Assembly: GCA_903891325.1 (NCBI GenBank) | Contig: CAITEC010000029.1 | Coordinates: forward strand, 126,539 to 190,538 | Source: an uncultured Opitutaceae bacterium | GTDB lineage: Bacteria; Verrucomicrobiota; Verrucomicrobiia; Opitutales; Opitutaceae | DNA length: 64,000 nt | Direction of reading: 5' to 3' | In this document: piece by piece, positions 13,513 to 21,412 of the stretch | How the letters are laid out: the number at the start of each line of letters is the position of its first letter | Numbering within the stretch: position 1 is the first letter of the stretch | The notes under the pieces: model-generated | The model's input: only the letters and a program-made list of their open reading frames with translations | Database searches by the model: none | Told to the model about the DNA's origin: nothing | Made by a program: the position numbers and the translations under genes

Positions 13513-14940
13513 ATGGCCGTCTCTGCAAACATCTATTCCAAGTACGCTTGGTCGCAGATCAAGCGACAGGCCCCGCCAAAGCGTCCCGCGGGCGAGAGGG
13601 TGGGTGACTATCGGGAGATTTACTCTGAGTACGATGAGGATGTCGTCCGGGAGCAGGCAGCCCGCTGCCTGCAGTGTCCAAACCCCCTGTGCCGCGAAGG
13701 GTGTCCGCTCGCCAATCGCATCCCCGAGTGGATGGCGCTGACCGCCGAGGGGCGCTTCATCGAGGCCGCGGAACTCTCGCGCCAGACCAGCAATTTGCCC
13801 GAGGTGTGCTCGAGGGTCTGCCCCCAGGAAAGGCTGTGCGAGGGCAGTTGCATCCTCAACTACCGGGGCGACCCGGTCTCAATCGGTGGCGTCGAGCGCT
13901 TCATCAACGAGTACGCCTTTGCCCATGGCGCCGTCACGGCGGTGCCGGCGGATCCAAATGGATTCCGTGTGGCCGTTATCGGCTCCGGGCCGGCGGGGAT
14001 CGCCTGCGCGGACCAGCTGGCGGGCCTCGGTTACGCGGTCACCGTCTACGAGTCGCAGATGCTGCCCGGAGGCCTGCTCGTCAACGGCATCCCCTCGTTC
14101 AAACTTGAGAAGCGCATCGTCGAGCGCCGGCTCGATCTCCTGGCCAAGCGCGGCGTTGTCTTCCGCCTGGGCGTGGCCGTCGGTCGCGACATCACGCTGG
14201 CCGAGGTGCGGGGCACCCATGATGCGGTCTTCCTGGGACACGGGGCACAGAAGCCCAAGGACGCGGGGGTTCCCGGCGAAACCCTTGGGGGCGTCGAGAA
14301 GGCACTCCCGTTCCTGATCCAAAAAAACGTGGCTTCCGACCTCCTGTCCATTCCGCCGGTGGACGTGAAAGGCAAGAATGTGGCCGTCCTGGGAGGCGGG
14401 GATACGGCCATGGATTGTCTTCGGACGGCGCTGCGCGCGGGAGCGAAGGCTTCGGTCTGCATCTATCGCAGGGACCTCGCGAACATGCCCGGCAGCCGGA
14501 AGGAATATGCCAATGCCGTTGAGGAGGGTGCCCAGTTCAAGTTTCTCACCAACCCGGTTGCCATCATCGACGATGGATCGGGAAACGTCAGCGCGGTCCA
14601 ATGTGTTCAGATGGAACTGGGTCAGCCCGATGCCTCTGGGCGCAGGAAGCCCCGTGCCGTCAAGGGTTCGGAATTCACGGTGCCGGCCGACATCCTGATC
14701 GTCGCCTACGGATTTGAACCGGTGGACTTTCCGGGCGACAGCGAGTTTGCCGCGATCAAGCTCAATGAGTGGGGCGGCATCGTAGTCGATTCATCCGGCA
14801 TGACCTCCCTTCCGGGCGTATTTGCCGGGGGCGATTCGTCCCGCGGGCCCAGCCTGGTGGTTCATGCCATCCGGGATGCCCGCCTGGCTGCCGGTGGTAT
14901 CCACCAATACCTCGCGGCGCGGAAAACTGCTGTCGCCTGA
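13513..14940 (+). CDS. gltD: Glutamate synthase small subunit (NADPH-dependent, GltD-type)
   Basis: The 475-residue flavoprotein passes electrons from NADPH through FAD to the large subunit. The N-terminal region has cysteine motifs for two Fe-S centres (CLQCPNPLCREGC, then CSRVCPQERLCEGSC). The FAD Rossmann motif is VIGSGPAGIACADQL and the NADPH motif is VAVLGGGDTAMDC. No gltB lies beside it, so the partner is elsewhere, or the protein acts with another oxidoreductase. It is divergent from the GntR cassette. The length matches GltD well. Confidence 0.93.
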   Translation: MAVSANIYSKYAWSQIKRQAPPKRPAGERVGDYREIYSEYDEDVVREQAARCLQCPNPLCREGCPLANRIPEWMALTAEGRFIEAAELSRQTSNLPEVCSRVCPQERLCEGSCILNYRGDPVSIGGVERFINEYAFAHGAVTAVPADPNGFRVAVIGSGPAGIACADQLAGLGYAVTVYESQMLPGGLLVNGIPSFKLEKRIVERRLDLLAKRGVVFRLGVAVGRDITLAEVRGTHDAVFLGHGAQKPKDAGVPGETLGGVEKALPFLIQKNVASDLLSIPPVDVKGKNVAVLGGGDTAMDCLRTALRAGAKASVCIYRRDLANMPGSRKEYANAVEEGAQFKFLTNPVAIIDDGSGNVSAVQCVQMELGQPDASGRRKPRAVKGSEFTVPADILIVAYGFEPVDFPGDSEFAAIKLNEWGGIVVDSSGMTSLPGVFAGGDSSRGPSLVVHAIRDARLAAGGIHQYLAARKTAVA

Positions 14941-14995
14941 ATAGGCCGCTCGCGCCTTTTGGCCAGTCCTTCAGGGTCCGACCGGCGGGGTCACA

Positions 14996-15036
14996 TCTGG
15001 AAATCGGACATCCGTGGGGTCATATCCGATTCCAGA
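14996..15036. repeat. Imperfect hairpin next to the large palindrome
   Basis: TCTGGAA(A)TCGGACAT (14996-15011) is nearly complementary to ATATCCGATTCCAGA (15022-15036), with one bulge and one mismatch. The loop includes GGGGTC. Its last base is shared with the large inverted repeat that follows, and the words GGGGTCA recur in both, so the two hairpins look like parts of one composite repeat element. Confidence 0.65.
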
Positions 15037-15110
15037 CGGGGTCAGGCTCTGAAATCTGTAATTCGAATCGGCGATTCCCCAGAATTACAGATTTCAGAGC
15101 CTGACCCCGT
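15036..15110. repeat. 29-bp perfect inverted repeat (REP-like element)
   Basis: The left arm 15036-15064 (starting ACGGGGTCAGGCTCTGAAAT) is perfectly complementary to the right arm 15082-15110. The 17-nt loop contains a smaller hairpin, GAATC-GGC-GATTC. The whole lies between gltD (ends 14940) and proA (starts 15183). A perfect stem of this length is far beyond what a rho-independent terminator needs, and no T-run follows. The form resembles palindromic repeats mobilised by REP-associated Y1 transposases; that link is inference, because no transposase gene is in the window. Confidence 0.85.
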
Positions 15111-15182
15111 GGATGGAGTTGCGAAACGCGGTGGGCCCCAAAAAAGGTGGTTTTACAGATAAATTAGGCTTAACTGGACCCT

Positions 15183-16457
15183 GTGGCAGCGGACTTTACA
15201 GAACTGGTGACCGACATGGCCCGGCGCGCGCGCGCGGCGTCGCTTGTGCTCGCAAACTGCGCGACGGCGGCGAAGAACGACGCCCTGCATCGGCTGGCCG
15301 ACGCGATCGACGCCGCCCACGGGCCCCTGCTCGAGGCGAACCGGCTGGATCTCGACGCCGCGGCGGCCAACGGGCTCGGCGCAGCCCAGGTGGACCGGCT
15401 GGCGCTCAATCCGGCCCGGCTCACCAAGCTGGCCGTGTCTGTCCGGGAGGTCGCCCTTCTGCCCGACCCCGTCGGCGACACCCTGGAGGAGTGGTCCAGG
15501 CCCAATGGGCTGAAGATCCGCAAGGTTCGGGTCCCAATCGGGGTGATCGGCATCATCTACGAGGCCCGCCCCAACGTCACGATCGACTGCGCGATCCTCT
15601 GCCTGAAGTCCGGCAATGCCTGCATCCTTCGCGGCGGCCGGGAGATCTTCAACACGAACACCGCGCTGGCCGCGCTGATCACCGCCGCCCTGGCAGGGGC
15701 CGGGCTGCCCGCAGACTCGGTTCAACTCATCCCGACCACGGACCGGGCCGCGCTCAACACGCTCCTCAAGCTCGACGCCTACATCCACTGCATCATCCCG
15801 CGGGGCGGCGAGAACCTGATCCGGTTTGTCGCGGAGAACAGCACGATCCCGGTCATCAAGCACTACACCGGCGTCTGCTTTGTCTACGTGGACCGGGCGG
15901 CCGATCCGGAGATCGCCGTTAATGTCCTCGTAAATGCCAAGGTCCAGCGCCCCGGGGTGTGCAACGCCGCCGAGCAGTTGCTGGTCCATATTGACGTCGC
16001 CGAGACGCTCCTTCCCTCCCTGGCGAGGGCGCTTGAGGCGAAGGGCGTCCAGCTTCGCTGCGACGCGCGCAGCGCCGTCATCCTGGAACGAAGCGGGATC
16101 CCCCGCATGATCGCCCAGCCGTCCGATTTCACGGCCGAGTTCCTCGACCTCATCCTGGCCGTCCGGGTGGTCGACTCGCTTGAGGAGGCGATCGCGGTCG
16201 TGAACCGCGACGGCTCCGGGCACAGCGACGCCATCATCACCGCCGACCCGGTCGCCGCTCGCCGTTTCCAGGCCGGCGTGGACAGCGCCGTCGTCTTCTG
16301 GAACGCGAGCACCCGCTTCAACGACGGCTTCGAGTTCGGCTTCGGCGCTGAAATCGGGATCAGCACCGACCGGCTTCACGCCCGCGGACCGATGGGCCTG
16401 CCCGAGCTTTGCATCCACAAGTTCCTGGTCGACGGCGACGGGCAGGTGAGGGGGTGA
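15183..16457 (+). CDS. proA: Gamma-glutamyl phosphate reductase
   Basis: ProA reduces gamma-glutamyl phosphate to glutamate semialdehyde with NADPH in proline synthesis. The GTG start at 15183 (MAADFTELVTDMARRARAAS) matches the usual N-terminal length; an internal ATG would remove the first helix. The 424-residue protein has IRKVRVPIGVIGIIYEARPN and the catalytic Cys260 in QRPGVCNAAEQ. The end LHARGPMGLPEL is the family C-terminal motif. The proB partner is absent. A large palindromic repeat lies 72 bp upstream, so promoter elements must be near or within it. Confidence 0.96.
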   Translation: MAADFTELVTDMARRARAASLVLANCATAAKNDALHRLADAIDAAHGPLLEANRLDLDAAAANGLGAAQVDRLALNPARLTKLAVSVREVALLPDPVGDTLEEWSRPNGLKIRKVRVPIGVIGIIYEARPNVTIDCAILCLKSGNACILRGGREIFNTNTALAALITAALAGAGLPADSVQLIPTTDRAALNTLLKLDAYIHCIIPRGGENLIRFVAENSTIPVIKHYTGVCFVYVDRAADPEIAVNVLVNAKVQRPGVCNAAEQLLVHIDVAETLLPSLARALEAKGVQLRCDARSAVILERSGIPRMIAQPSDFTAEFLDLILAVRVVDSLEEAIAVVNRDGSGHSDAIITADPVAARRFQAGVDSAVVFWNASTRFNDGFEFGFGAEIGISTDRLHARGPMGLPELCIHKFLVDGDGQVRG

Positions 16458-16513
16458 CGCCCCCAAGAAAGGTTGCATGGAACCGCCGGTCGGCCCAGGT
16501 TACTGACTCCTTC

Positions 16514-17146
16514 ATGAGACCCTTCAACCCCGTGGTTCCGCTCTGTGCAATGGCCGCCGGGCTTTGCGCGTCGGCCGCCTTCGGCCAGTCCGCCCCCGCA
16601 GTCCCGGCCGAGCGGGAGGACCCGACCCCGGCCGCCCTGGCGGCCCACCCCCAGGCCGCGCCGGACGTGGCGCTCACCGCCCCCAAGATAATTTCCTCGG
16701 AAATGGCCGCCCGGCTCAGCGCCGGGCTGCCCGCATTCGCCCCGCCCAAGCCGGGGACCGTCCCGCCGGTCGACGACGGTTCCGACGACGAGAAGCCGAA
16801 GAACGGGATCATCCGGCTTCCCAGCTATATAGTGAACGAGCGCCCGCCGCCGGTCTTCACCAAGCGCGAGATCCTGACCAAGGCCGCGCGCGTGGCCCAG
16901 GTCTACAAGGATCACCCGGGCCTGGACCTCTGGGGCCTGATGCCCCTCTCCTCGCTGAACGCCACCTTTGCCGAGCAGATCTTCGAGGAGGACGAGCGGC
17001 TTCAGAACATCTCGGACATGAGGGACTCCGCCATCACGGTGGGCAGGGGCGGGGACGCGGCCGGCTCCGACAAGCTGAAGGAGGAAACCCGGGGCACGTT
17101 CATGCACGATGTGTGGGGCAGCGGCGACATGGAAGACGGGAAGTAG
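16514..17146 (+). CDS. Secreted hypothetical protein
   Basis: ATG 16514 gives 210 residues; the ORF track start at 16409 overlaps proA and lacks signal-peptide features. The N-terminus MRPFNPVVPLCAMAAGLCAS followed by AAFGQSAP is a cleavable signal peptide. A Pro/Ala-rich stretch follows, then a charged helical region with IIRLPSYIVNERPPPVFTKR. I recognise no domain. birA begins 16 nt after the stop, so it may be the first gene of the birA-gld run. Confidence 0.75.
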   Translation: MRPFNPVVPLCAMAAGLCASAAFGQSAPAVPAEREDPTPAALAAHPQAAPDVALTAPKIISSEMAARLSAGLPAFAPPKPGTVPPVDDGSDDEKPKNGIIRLPSYIVNERPPPVFTKREILTKAARVAQVYKDHPGLDLWGLMPLSSLNATFAEQIFEEDERLQNISDMRDSAITVGRGGDAAGSDKLKEETRGTFMHDVWGSGDMEDGK

Positions 17147-17162
17147 GAAAAACGGGGAAAGG

Positions 17163-18152
17163 GTGCCAACACCTGAATATCTCATTTTGCGGGAAATGCT
17201 CACCCGCGAACCGGAATGGGTCTCGGGCGCGGCGCTGGCCGCCCGGCTCGGCGTAAGCCGGGTGACGGTCTGGCACCACATGGAAAAGCTGCGGGCGCAG
17301 GGCTTTTCCTTCGAGGCGCAGCGCTCGAGGGGCTACCGGATCTCGGGGCGGCCCGAATTGCTCAACGCCTCGCTGGTCGACATCCAGCTGAAGGTCCGGC
17401 CGCGGGGATTTACCTTTGTCCTCCTCGACGAGGTCGACAGCACCAATGACGAGGCGGTCCGCCAGCTTGCCGCGGGGCGCGCCGCCCCCTTTGCCGTCCT
17501 CGCCCGCCGCCAGACGCGCGGCCGCGGCCGCTTCGGCCGCCAGTGGCACAGCGAGGCCAACGGCAACCTCTATGCAAGCTTCGCCTTCCGGCCGGGCGTC
17601 GCGCCGGGCCGAATGCAGACCTTCACCCTGTGGATGGGCGCCAACGTCTGCGAATTGATCGCCAATTTCGCGCGCCTTTCCCCCGGGCTGAAGTGGCCCA
17701 ACGACATCCTCTTCGACGGCCGGAAGGCCGGCGGCATGCTCACCGAGGCGCGCGTGGACGCCGACCAGATCCGCGACCTGGTCTTCGGGCTGGGCCTGAA
17801 CGTGAACAGCCTCCCGGGCGGGTGGCCGGAGGAGCTCGGGCGCAGCGCCGTCTCGCTTCGCGAGGTGGCGGGGGCGCCGCTCGACCTGAATCGCCTGACC
17901 GCCGCGCTTGTCGGCCGGGTGCTTCTGGCGTATTCCCGTTTTGTGGACAACGACCATGTCGAGAATTTCGCCGACCTGTGGAACCGCTACGACGCGCTGA
18001 AGGGGCGCCAGGTGGCCGTGATCGAGGGCGGTCGGCGCCATTCCGGGACGGTCATCGGGGTCGATGACGAGGGCTCGCTGCTGCTCCGCGACGAGCGCGG
18101 CCGGACCCAGCGCTACCGCGCCGGCGAGGTGACGCTGGGAAAAGCCGCCTGA
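17163..18152 (+). CDS. birA: Biotin-[acetyl-CoA-carboxylase] ligase with N-terminal HTH
   Basis: BirA makes biotinyl-AMP and attaches biotin to AccB. I chose GTG 17163 because GGGGAAAGG just upstream can serve as ribosome binding site and the protein then begins at the HTH; the 17109 start overlaps the upstream gene. The N-terminal winged HTH is VSGAALAARLGVSRVTVWHH. The ligase domain has GRGRFGRQWHSEANGNLY, KWPNDILF and RKAGGMLTEAR, and the C-terminal SH3-like domain ends at 329 residues. The HTH suggests it also represses biotin genes. Its stop overlaps the ABC ATPase start (TGATG). Confidence 0.94.
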   Translation: MPTPEYLILREMLTREPEWVSGAALAARLGVSRVTVWHHMEKLRAQGFSFEAQRSRGYRISGRPELLNASLVDIQLKVRPRGFTFVLLDEVDSTNDEAVRQLAAGRAAPFAVLARRQTRGRGRFGRQWHSEANGNLYASFAFRPGVAPGRMQTFTLWMGANVCELIANFARLSPGLKWPNDILFDGRKAGGMLTEARVDADQIRDLVFGLGLNVNSLPGGWPEELGRSAVSLREVAGAPLDLNRLTAALVGRVLLAYSRFVDNDHVENFADLWNRYDALKGRQVAVIEGGRRHSGTVIGVDDEGSLLLRDERGRTQRYRAGEVTLGKAA

Positions 18153-19138
18153 TGCCCGAGCCGACCCCCAGCGCCATCTCCGTTTCGCACCTGGTGAAGA
18201 CGTTCGCCGGCGTCGCCGCCGTCAACGACATCAGCTTTTCGGTCGCCCGCGGGGAAATCATCGGCTTCCTCGGGCCCAACGGCGCGGGCAAGTCGACGAC
18301 GATGCGAATCCTGACCGGCTATCTCCCGGCCACCTCCGGGTCGGTGGCGATCTGCGGCTTCCCGGTGGCGACCCAGCCCGAGGAGATCAAGCGGCGGATC
18401 GGGTACATGCCCGAGAACAACCCCCTGCCCGAGGACATGCGCGTGAGCGAGTACCTCTACTACCGGGGCCGCCTCAAGGAGCTTCCGCGGGCCAAGCTGG
18501 GACCGCGCATCGACGAGGTCCTCGAGGCCTGCGACCTGAAGCGGGTCCGGCACAAGATCATCGGCAGGCTCTCCAAGGGTTATCGCCAGCGCGTCGGGAT
18601 CGCCGAGGCGATCCTGGCCGAGCCGCCGGTCATCATCATGGACGAGCCGACGATCGGCCTGGATCCCCACCAGATCCTGATCGTGCGCGACCTGATCGCG
18701 AGCCTTCGCGGCAGGATGACGGTCATCATCTCCAGCCACATCCTCCCGGAGATCGAGATGACCTGCGACCGGGTCCTGATCATCAACCAGGGGCGGATCG
18801 TCGCCCAGGGAACGCCCGCGGAGCTCCGCGCGGAAATCCTCGGTCGCAACGCCTACACGCTGGAGCTCGCGGGCGACTTTGGCGCGCTTCCCGGGCTGCT
18901 GGCCGGGATCGGTTCCCCGCTGCACGTGGCCTCGCAGGGCGAGCCCGACCCGTCGGGCTTTCGCACCGTCACCCTTGTGACCGACGCGGCCGGGGAGCTG
19001 GGCGAGTCGCTCCTGGGCACCCTCATCGGCGCCGGGTGGAGGGTTCGGGCGATCAGCCGGTCCCATCCGACCCTTGAGGACGTATTCCTGGCCGCCACGC
19101 GGAGGAGTTGGGACGCCGTCGACACCGCGAAGAAATGA
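18152..19138 (+). CDS. gldA: GldA-type ABC transporter ATP-binding protein
   Basis: The 328-residue ATPase carries Walker A GPNGAGKSTTMRIL, the signature LSKGYRQRVGIAEAI, Walker B VIIMDEPTIGLD and the H-loop ISSHI. A C-terminal extension of about 100 residues follows the core ATPase, as in GldA/ABC-2 exporters. Next to it are a GldF-like permease and a GldG-like protein, which defines the trio. In Bacteroidota this ABC system is needed for gliding; here it more likely serves envelope transport. It is translationally coupled to birA upstream and to the permease downstream (ATGA). Confidence 0.88.
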   Translation: MPEPTPSAISVSHLVKTFAGVAAVNDISFSVARGEIIGFLGPNGAGKSTTMRILTGYLPATSGSVAICGFPVATQPEEIKRRIGYMPENNPLPEDMRVSEYLYYRGRLKELPRAKLGPRIDEVLEACDLKRVRHKIIGRLSKGYRQRVGIAEAILAEPPVIIMDEPTIGLDPHQILIVRDLIASLRGRMTVIISSHILPEIEMTCDRVLIINQGRIVAQGTPAELRAEILGRNAYTLELAGDFGALPGLLAGIGSPLHVASQGEPDPSGFRTVTLVTDAAGELGESLLGTLIGAGWRVRAISRSHPTLEDVFLAATRRSWDAVDTAKK

Positions 19139-19896
19139 AGCATTTCCTGACCATCCTCAGCCACGAGATCCGCATGCTGCTGGTGAGCCCGGGCACGTAC
19201 GTGGCCGCGGTCGCCTTCCTCGCCGTCATGGGCTTTGAATTCACGCGGATCCTCGACAGCTACAGCCAGGCCCCGCAGGACGCCTCGCCCGCCGGGATGT
19301 TCTTCGCCCAGTTCTGGCTGCCGGTCCTCTTCATGGTGCCGCTGCTCACCATGAAGTGCCTGGCCGACGAGCGGCGGCTCGGCACGATCGAGACCCTGCT
19401 GACGACCCCGGTGACCACCACCGAGGTCGTGCTGGGCAAGTACGGGGCGGCCTACGCCCTTTATGTCGGCCTGTGGGGTTCGACCGCCGGGTTCTTCTTC
19501 ATCCTGCGCAGGTTCTCGAGCGACGCCCGGCTCTTCGACCTGGGCCCGCTCATCGGGGGCTACCTCTTCATCGCCGTCTCCGGGCTGCTCTTTGTCGCCC
19601 TCGGGGTGTTTGCGAGCTCGCTGGCCCGCAACCAGATGGTCGCCGCCATCCTCACCTGCGTCCTGCTCTTCGCGATCCTCTTCGGCGGGCTTTATCTTTC
19701 GACCGCCCCGTGGCTCAAGCCGGAGGCCTTCCAGCCGGTCCGCGAAGCGGTCGCCTACGCGCAGGTGTTCCGCCACTACGAGGACTTCACGCGCGGGGTG
19801 GTGGACATGAGGCAGCTCCTCTTCTACCTGAGCGGCACGGTCCTGGCGCTCATCTTCAGCATCCTGAGCGTCGAGGGGAAGATCCTCCACAGCTAA
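19135..19896 (+). CDS. gldF: GldF-type ABC-2 permease
   Basis: ATG 19135 overlaps the ATPase stop as ATGA and gives 253 residues. The protein has six hydrophobic helices and the ABC-2 pattern, with MKCLADERRLGTIETLLTTPVTTTEVVLGKY in the first cytoplasmic loop, a hallmark of GldF/YhaP-like permeases. The next gene begins 3 nt after its stop. Together with gldA and gldG it forms the membrane part of the exporter. The substrate is unknown. Confidence 0.88.
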   Translation: MKHFLTILSHEIRMLLVSPGTYVAAVAFLAVMGFEFTRILDSYSQAPQDASPAGMFFAQFWLPVLFMVPLLTMKCLADERRLGTIETLLTTPVTTTEVVLGKYGAAYALYVGLWGSTAGFFFILRRFSSDARLFDLGPLIGGYLFIAVSGLLFVALGVFASSLARNQMVAAILTCVLLFAILFGGLYLSTAPWLKPEAFQPVREAVAYAQVFRHYEDFTRGVVDMRQLLFYLSGTVLALIFSILSVEGKILHS

Positions 19897-19899
19897 GCC

Positions 19900-21399
19900 A
19901 TGGCCGCCCACGACAGCTTCCGCACCACCCGGTGGATCCGCACGGCAAACCTGCTGCTCCAGGCCGCGCTCTTCCTCACGCTGGTGGGTGGGATCAACTA
20001 CATCGCCGGGAACCACGTATGGCGGGACGATCCCTGGCGCTACGACCTGACCCGCTACCGCCGCTATTCGCTCTCGCCGGAGACGCTTGCCTACCTGAAG
20101 GACCTCCAGTCGCCGGTGCGGGTGATCGTGACCGTTGCGGAGAGCTCGGCGGATCCGGAGGTCCGCGGGCTTCTCCGCGAGTACGCCTATGCCGCCGAGG
20201 CGAACCCGGACGGGAACCGGATCTCGGTGGAGTACCTGGACGTCTACCTGAACCGGCGCGAGGCCGACAAGGCGGGCGTGGACCGGGACAACTCGATTGT
20301 CCTCATCTGCGGCGGGCAGCGCCGGACGATACCGATCGGCAGGCTCTTCCTCTACGCCGACGGGGAGCGGACGGCCTTCCAGGGCGAGCAGGCGATCACC
20401 TCCGCGATCCTCAATGTGTCCAGCCCGGAGAGGAAGAAGATCTATTTCCTGGTCGGCCACGGCGAGCTGCGGCCCGACGAGGTCGACCCGGTGAGCGGGC
20501 TGTCGATCGCGAGCAGCGAGCTGGCCCTGCGCAATTACCGGGTCGATACGCTCGACCTGTCGCTGGAGCGCCGGATGCCCCCGGACGCGGCCCTTCTGAT
20601 CGCCGTGTCGCCGAAGAGCCCGTACAAGGCCAAGGAGCAGGAGATGCTCCGGCAGTACCTGGGCGCAGGCGCCGGACGGCTCCTCCTTTTCCTCGCCCCC
20701 CATTACCCGCATCCGGGAATCGGGCTGGAAAACCTTCTCTCGGACTGGGCGGTGACCGTCGACGACGACCTTCTCTGCGAGAGGGGCTCGGCCAACGAGA
20801 CGGAGGACGAGGACCTGATCATCCGCTGCTTTGCGCAGCACCCGGTGACGCAGACCCTCAGCAACGCGAAGGACGGGCTGCGGATCGGCGCAGCCCGGAC
20901 GGTGCGGCCGGACCCGGCCCGCGCCGCCGGCTACGACCTGTCGGCTGTCACCGTCGCGGCCAGCTCGACCTCGGCCTGGGGGGAGGTCAGTTTCGGCTCC
21001 GGCGGCGAGCACTCGTACAGCCCGGCGGTGGACCTGCGCCCGCTTCCGGGGATGGATCCCCCCGGGAGGCTGGGCATCGCGGTGGCCTCCGAGCGGGTCG
21101 CAGCCCGCGACAACCTTCCCTTCAGCGTCCCGGGGGGCCGCCTCCTGGTGGTCGGCACCGGCGACCTGATCTCCAACGCGCGGATCGCCAACGTGGGCGC
21201 GCTCGACTTCCTGCTCGGCGCGGTTTCCTGGGCGGTGAACGGCGACACCCAGCTTGCGATCCCCGTCAGGCCCATTGAGCGGTTCCAGCTTTCCCTCAGC
21301 GCCGGCGAGCTCCACAATCTGCGCTACTCCGTGCTTCTCGCCCTTCCCGGTGCCGCGGCCCTTCTGGGGATCCTCGTCTATTGGACAAGGCGCCGCTGA
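19900..21399 (+). CDS. gldG: GldG-type ABC auxiliary protein
   Basis: The 499-residue protein has one N-terminal helix (LLLQAALFLTLVGGINYIAG), a large extracytoplasmic domain and a C-terminal helix (YSVLLALPGAAALLGILVYW) followed by a basic tail. RYDLTRYRRYSLSPETLAYL and KKIYFLVGHGELRPDE match the ABC_transp_aux/GldG family pattern. It probably works outside the membrane with the ATPase and permease. It is 3 nt after gldF and 13 nt before the DUF4340 gene. Confidence 0.87.
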   Translation: MAAHDSFRTTRWIRTANLLLQAALFLTLVGGINYIAGNHVWRDDPWRYDLTRYRRYSLSPETLAYLKDLQSPVRVIVTVAESSADPEVRGLLREYAYAAEANPDGNRISVEYLDVYLNRREADKAGVDRDNSIVLICGGQRRTIPIGRLFLYADGERTAFQGEQAITSAILNVSSPERKKIYFLVGHGELRPDEVDPVSGLSIASSELALRNYRVDTLDLSLERRMPPDAALLIAVSPKSPYKAKEQEMLRQYLGAGAGRLLLFLAPHYPHPGIGLENLLSDWAVTVDDDLLCERGSANETEDEDLIIRCFAQHPVTQTLSNAKDGLRIGAARTVRPDPARAAGYDLSAVTVAASSTSAWGEVSFGSGGEHSYSPAVDLRPLPGMDPPGRLGIAVASERVAARDNLPFSVPGGRLLVVGTGDLISNARIANVGALDFLLGAVSWAVNGDTQLAIPVRPIERFQLSLSAGELHNLRYSVLLALPGAAALLGILVYWTRRR

Positions 21400-21412
21400 A
21401 TCCCCCCAATCC

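Noticed and set aside
15036-15110. Rho-independent terminator for gltD
   Set aside because: The stem is much longer than usual and no T-run follows; a mobile palindromic repeat fits better.
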